Notes under the pieces: model-generated
The model's database searches: none
Told to the model about the DNA's origin: nothing
The model's input: only the letters and a program-made list of their open reading frames with translations
Shown here: positions 60,638 to 64,000 of the stretch, in pieces
Numbering within the stretch: the first letter of the stretch is position 1
Layout of the letters: each line of letters starts with the position of its first letter
Origin: an uncultured Porphyromonadaceae bacterium
GTDB lineage: Bacteria > Bacteroidota > Bacteroidia > Bacteroidales > Muribaculaceae
NCBI GenBank assembly: GCA_902495245.1
Contig: CABUWI010000001.1
Location: 310,001 to 374,000, forward strand
Reading direction: 5' to 3'
DNA: 64,000 nucleotides
Translations under genes and position numbers: made by a program

Positions 60638-62392
60638 ATGAAAGGACTCTTTTTTATGACTATGCTTGCCTGCTGCTCGGCAGCAGGCAAGGCACAGACG
60701 CCCGCAACCGTCTATCCCCTCGGCTCTTATGATGAGCCGCAACTCGATGAAGCCTATAACGCCGAACCGTGGACGCAGCTCGATGACCCCGCTCGCCTCC
60801 GGTTTGCCTGGACCTCGAAAGACGTCCACCACCCCAAGCGCGAAGTGCCCGCAACCTGCCACGGCGACACCGCCCGCGTCAAGGCATGGCGTGGCGAGCG
60901 CGTTGGCCTCGAAGCCGTTGTCTTTTCTGGGGCGCCCGTCGACAAACAGTTGCGACTGGCCATGTCGCCCTGGCGCAACGCCGCCAACGGCGCCGAGGTC
61001 GCCGATGCCTCCAACGGCCAGGGCCGCTTCATGCGCTACGTCATCACCGACGACTTCCGCTCATGTGGCACCCACGATTTCTCACTGCCTCCCCGGCTCG
61101 TGGCCGACGTGATTGACGCCGACAGCATCGACGGCCACGAGGCGCGCACCACGCGCCCCGTCTGGTGCACGCTCGAAGTGCCGCGCAACCTCGCCGCCGG
61201 CACGTACGCGACCACAATGACGCTCCTGGCCGACGGGCTGCCCGTCGATTCACTGACCGTGAGCATCGACGTGGCCGACCGCACGCTGCCCGAACCCTCG
61301 CGCCAGCACTTCCACCTCGACCTCTGGCAGCAGCCCTACGCCATTGCCCGCTATCACGGCGTTGCGCCCTGGAGCCCGGAGCATTTCGAGGCCATGCGGC
61401 CATACATGGAGAGCCTCGCGCGTGCGGGCCAGAAAGTGGTGTCGGCCATTCTGTTCTATGAACCCTGGGGCGACCAGAGCCACGACAAGTTCGAGCCGAT
61501 GATTCAGACCGTCAAGGGCGCCGACGGCCGCTGGCGCTACGACTACACCGTCTTCGACCGCTACGTCGAGATGATGGAACAGTGCGGAATCGGCGAACAG
61601 ATCAACTGCTTCTCGATGATTCCGTGGGACATGTCGTTCCGCTATTTCGACGAAAAGTCGGGCCAATATGAGTATCTGACCACTCAGACCTCAACCGACG
61701 AATACCGCGAACTCTGGACGGCATTCCTCACCTCGTTTGCCGACCATCTGCGTGCCACCGGCCGCTTCGAAAAGACCTGCATCGCAATGGACGAGCGCGG
61801 CCTCCCCGCCATGCTCGACGCCTACAACCTGCTGACGGAGACCGTTCCCGACATGAAGATGGCCCTTGCCGGCAACTATCACACCGAGCTTGCCGACAAG
61901 CTCTATGACTATTGCGTCACGAAGAACCCGAAATTCACCGCCGAAGAGCTGGCCGACCGCAAGGCAAAAGGCTACAAAACGACCTTCTACACCTGCTGCG
62001 CCGACCCGATGCCAAACATCTTCTCGAACAGCGACCCGGCCGATGCCGTCTATCTGCCGCTCCACGCCGCCGCCAACGACCTCGACGGCTATCTGCACTG
62101 GTCGTGGGTCAACTGGGACGAGCACCCGCTGACCGACACCCGATTCCGCCTCTTCGGCTCGGGCGACACCTACCTCTTCTACCCCGGCAACCGCTCCTCG
62201 CTGCGCTTCGAGCGCCTCATCGAGGGCATTCAGCAATATGAAAAAGTCCGCATTCTGCGCGGCGAAAACCCCTCTGACCCGACGCTCGAGGCCGCTCTCG
62301 CCAAGTTCAGGAACACCGCCGACCTCACGCCCGAAAATTCCACGGCCAAACTTGTCAACGAGCTCAAAGACGTCGTCGGAAATATTGAATAA
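60638..62392 (+). CDS. DUF4091 (GH123-like) exported protein
   Basis: 584 residues from ATG 60638, which begins a signal peptide (MKGLFFMTMLACCSAAGKAQ); an in-frame ATG 15 codons upstream lies on top of the likely promoter. A possible lipobox LACC is also visible. The mature protein has an N-terminal beta domain (about 25-215) and a C-terminal barrel-like domain with paired acidic residues (AMDERGLPAMLD near 395), features of DUF4091 and the related GH123 beta-N-acetylgalactosaminidases. Carbohydrate activity is inferred. Divergent from the polysaccharide operon across the invertible segment. Confidence 0.8.
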   Translation: MKGLFFMTMLACCSAAGKAQTPATVYPLGSYDEPQLDEAYNAEPWTQLDDPARLRFAWTSKDVHHPKREVPATCHGDTARVKAWRGERVGLEAVVFSGAPVDKQLRLAMSPWRNAANGAEVADASNGQGRFMRYVITDDFRSCGTHDFSLPPRLVADVIDADSIDGHEARTTRPVWCTLEVPRNLAAGTYATTMTLLADGLPVDSLTVSIDVADRTLPEPSRQHFHLDLWQQPYAIARYHGVAPWSPEHFEAMRPYMESLARAGQKVVSAILFYEPWGDQSHDKFEPMIQTVKGADGRWRYDYTVFDRYVEMMEQCGIGEQINCFSMIPWDMSFRYFDEKSGQYEYLTTQTSTDEYRELWTAFLTSFADHLRATGRFEKTCIAMDERGLPAMLDAYNLLTETVPDMKMALAGNYHTELADKLYDYCVTKNPKFTAEELADRKAKGYKTTFYTCCADPMPNIFSNSDPADAVYLPLHAAANDLDGYLHWSWVNWDEHPLTDTRFRLFGSGDTYLFYPGNRSSLRFERLIEGIQQYEKVRILRGENPSDPTLEAALAKFRNTADLTPENSTAKLVNELKDVVGNIE

Positions 62393-62415
62393 TCCGAAAA
62401 CATTTTGTAATTTTG
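62384..62415 (+). promoter_or_regulatory. Promoter for the DUF4595 lipoprotein
   Basis: ATTG at 62384-62387, 20-nt spacer, TAATTTTG at 62408-62415: a -33/-7 match with one mismatch. The -33 lies in the last codons of the preceding gene. Confidence 0.6.
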
Positions 62416-62449
62416 CGCCCGTAATTTCAAATCACATTCAACAAAGCTT

Positions 62450-63334
62450 ATGATTAAACATGTATCAAAAGCGGCATTGACGGCAGCCGTGGCCGCAATG
62501 GCGCTATCGTCGTGCACGGTGAGCGAACCCGAACTGCCCTCGGGCGACGCCTCGTCGATGCAGCTCACGGCAATAACAGTCGGCGGCGCAACCATCATGG
62601 CCGTCGACTATGACAACCAAAACCGCATCACCAAAATCAACTATTACAACGATTTCACCATCGAAATCTCTTACGGCGCGTCAACCTCTGCGGCACCCGA
62701 GCAGGTGGTGGTTACGGACTATGAAGACTATTGGGACGGCGACGACACCGTTACCCACCTTCCCTCTGAACAGGAAACCTGGACCAATATCCGCACCAAC
62801 GCCGACGGCTACATCACCTACTACGACTGCACCGACGTGCGCTGGGACCAGGTCTACGACCCCGAGACGCAGACCTACAAGCGCCAGACCTACGAGCAGA
62901 AATCGACCGAAAGCTACACATATGATGCCGCCGGCCATATGACTAAAAACGTCCTCCACGACTTCGACGATTTCGGCAATCCCCAAAAGCTCGTAACCAC
63001 CTACACCTGGAAAGACGGCCTCCTGTTGAGCTATGCTGACGACGACACCGACCACAACGAAAGAGCCGAGTTTCACTATTCCGACGTCGAAAACGTCCAC
63101 GGCCAGTGGGAACCCCACACCCATCTGTCAGCCCTGATGATTACCGGATTCTTTGGCAAAGCCCCCGCAAAATTCCTCAAATCGGAAACCTATTATTATC
63201 AGGGCGTAGCGTCAGAAACTACGCAATATTCCTACGCGCTGACCGACAACGGCCTCATCAAATACGCCAAACTCCTTGAGCAGGGCGAAGACATGGCCAT
63301 AGTTATGAATTATGTCTACAAAAAGAGAAAATGA
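62450..63334 (+). CDS. DUF4595-like lipoprotein
   Basis: 294 residues. Lipoprotein signal with lipobox ALSSC (Cys22), followed by repeated YD/RHS-like strands (VDYDNQNRITKINYY, SYTYDAAGHMTKNVL, TTYTWKDGLLLSY) typical of DUF4595 surface lipoproteins of Bacteroidota. No enzymatic motif. Its stop overlaps the next start by 4 bp (ATGA), so the pair is an operon. Confidence 0.8.
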   Translation: MIKHVSKAALTAAVAAMALSSCTVSEPELPSGDASSMQLTAITVGGATIMAVDYDNQNRITKINYYNDFTIEISYGASTSAAPEQVVVTDYEDYWDGDDTVTHLPSEQETWTNIRTNADGYITYYDCTDVRWDQVYDPETQTYKRQTYEQKSTESYTYDAAGHMTKNVLHDFDDFGNPQKLVTTYTWKDGLLLSYADDDTDHNERAEFHYSDVENVHGQWEPHTHLSALMITGFFGKAPAKFLKSETYYYQGVASETTQYSYALTDNGLIKYAKLLEQGEDMAIVMNYVYKKRK

Positions 63335-64000
63335 AAAAGCTGATATTCACCCTCTTGCTGACCCTGGCCGGCAGCTGCGCCGCCTCGGCTCAACTATCGC
63401 GCGCCGACTCGCTGCAAAACGAACTCGACCTCATCGCCGCCAAAGAGGCGCAACAGAAACTCGACAAGAAAATCTGGGGCAAAGGCCGCTTTATGCGCCT
63501 GGGCTACTCCGTGTCGCAAACCACCGACGAATGGGGTCCCGTTGAAAAAGGCAAATACGGCTTCTTCCTGACCAAAGGCACCACCTATCGCCTCCACAAG
63601 AAGCCCGTGGCCGGCATGATAAAATTCTCGATCGACGCCGTATGGTTCGACGCTCAATTCACCAAGTTCAAAGCCCCCTACTCCGACGTTGACTGGACCT
63701 CCACATTCGAGCCGATTGACGACGACAACTACGACAGCGAAGACGGCGACGAACCCTTCGACCTCAACATCGGCCGCATGGCCCTGAGTTTCGGCATGGG
63801 TGTAGGCCCCAACATCTCCGTAGCCCCGTTCGCCCTCACCTCCATCAAGATTCTCCAGCCGCTGCGCGCCTCCATTTACTTCCACTATTCGCCCACGATG
63901 ATGCTCTACGCCAAGAGCCAGGACGGCGACTTCGAGCTCTCGACGGCCTTCTGCAACATGATGAACTTCGGCGGCTATCTGACCTACCGCAAAATCAGCA
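63331..64000 (+). CDS. Outer-membrane beta-barrel-like protein, 5' part
   Basis: The ATG at 63331 overlaps the previous stop; the frame stays open to the window end (about 223 codons). The protein has a signal peptide (starts MKKLIFTLLLTLAG, ends ASAQ), then a helical Gln/Lys segment (LQNELDLIAAKEAQQKLDKK) and alternating strands (RFMRLGYSVSQTTDEWG; MIKFSIDAVWFDAQFTKF; MALSFGMGVGPNISV) suggesting an outer-membrane beta-barrel. Function not recognised; the C-terminus is outside the window. Confidence 0.75.
   Translation, partial: MKKLIFTLLLTLAGSCAASAQLSRADSLQNELDLIAAKEAQQKLDKKIWGKGRFMRLGYSVSQTTDEWGPVEKGKYGFFLTKGTTYRLHKKPVAGMIKFSIDAVWFDAQFTKFKAPYSDVDWTSTFEPIDDDNYDSEDGDEPFDLNIGRMALSFGMGVGPNISVAPFALTSIKILQPLRASIYFHYSPTMMLYAKSQDGDFELSTAFCNMMNFGGYLTYRKIS

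Overview
The window looks like chromosome of a Bacteroidales gut commensal, most likely Muribaculaceae or a close relative. The evidence is a GC-rich core with Bacteroidota-type promoters (TTTG, about 20 nt, TAnnTTTG), Bacteroidota-only families (DUF4835/PorD, the RpoZ-like Rpb6 protein, an UpxY antiterminator, DUF4595 and DUF4091 proteins, a carboxypeptidase-regulatory-domain TonB receptor), and the bifunctional FtcD histidine route. The genus call is inference.

Layout. 1-2860: end of a C1-family aminopeptidase, SPOR-type lipoprotein, MlaE/MlaF lipid transporter core, DJ-1 protein. 2857-5150: AT-richer pair, a polytopic membrane protein plus a GtrB-like glycosyltransferase. 5204-8331: galK-galM-nucleotidyltransferase. 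8408-10677 (minus): UDP-glucose dehydrogenase and UDP-glucuronate epimerase. 10820-14412: bamD, rpoZ-like, aroE, comM. 14525-24658: complete type I-C CRISPR-Cas (cas3-5-8c-7-4-1-2) followed by a 38-repeat array. 24808-31239 (minus): histidine catabolism ftcD-hutU-hutH-hutI. 31330-33930: two rhomboids and a membrane-anchored EEP phosphatase/nuclease. 33906-34439 (minus): XRE regulator, then a 0.7 kb AT-rich gap. 35222-38801: TonB-dependent receptor and rmuC. 38772-48187 (minus): eight tightly packed genes from dnaN through an exonuclease, coaBC, DUF4835, recN, rlmB, MATE and a flavoprotein. 48369-60238 (minus): a 12-gene surface-polysaccharide operon headed by an UpxY antiterminator and closed by a terminator. 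60638-64000: DUF4091 protein, DUF4595 lipoprotein, partial outer-membrane protein.

The strongest find is upstream of the polysaccharide operon. An exact 18-bp inverted repeat (60378-60395 and 60542-60559) encloses a segment carrying a consensus -7 element aimed at upxY. This is the architecture of a phase-variable invertible capsule promoter, here apparently in the ON orientation. The segment also holds a regularly phased five-copy AGCT array and, if flipped, would aim the promoter at the divergent DUF4091 gene. The CRISPR array is also unusual. Its repeats fall into five sequence classes in clean consecutive blocks differing only by transitions at five positions, two spacers differ by one base, and both the cas promoter and the leader carry strong palindromes.

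The window contains no recognisable recombinase, transposase, rRNA or tRNA gene. No gene appears frameshifted. The first and last genes are cut by the window edges.
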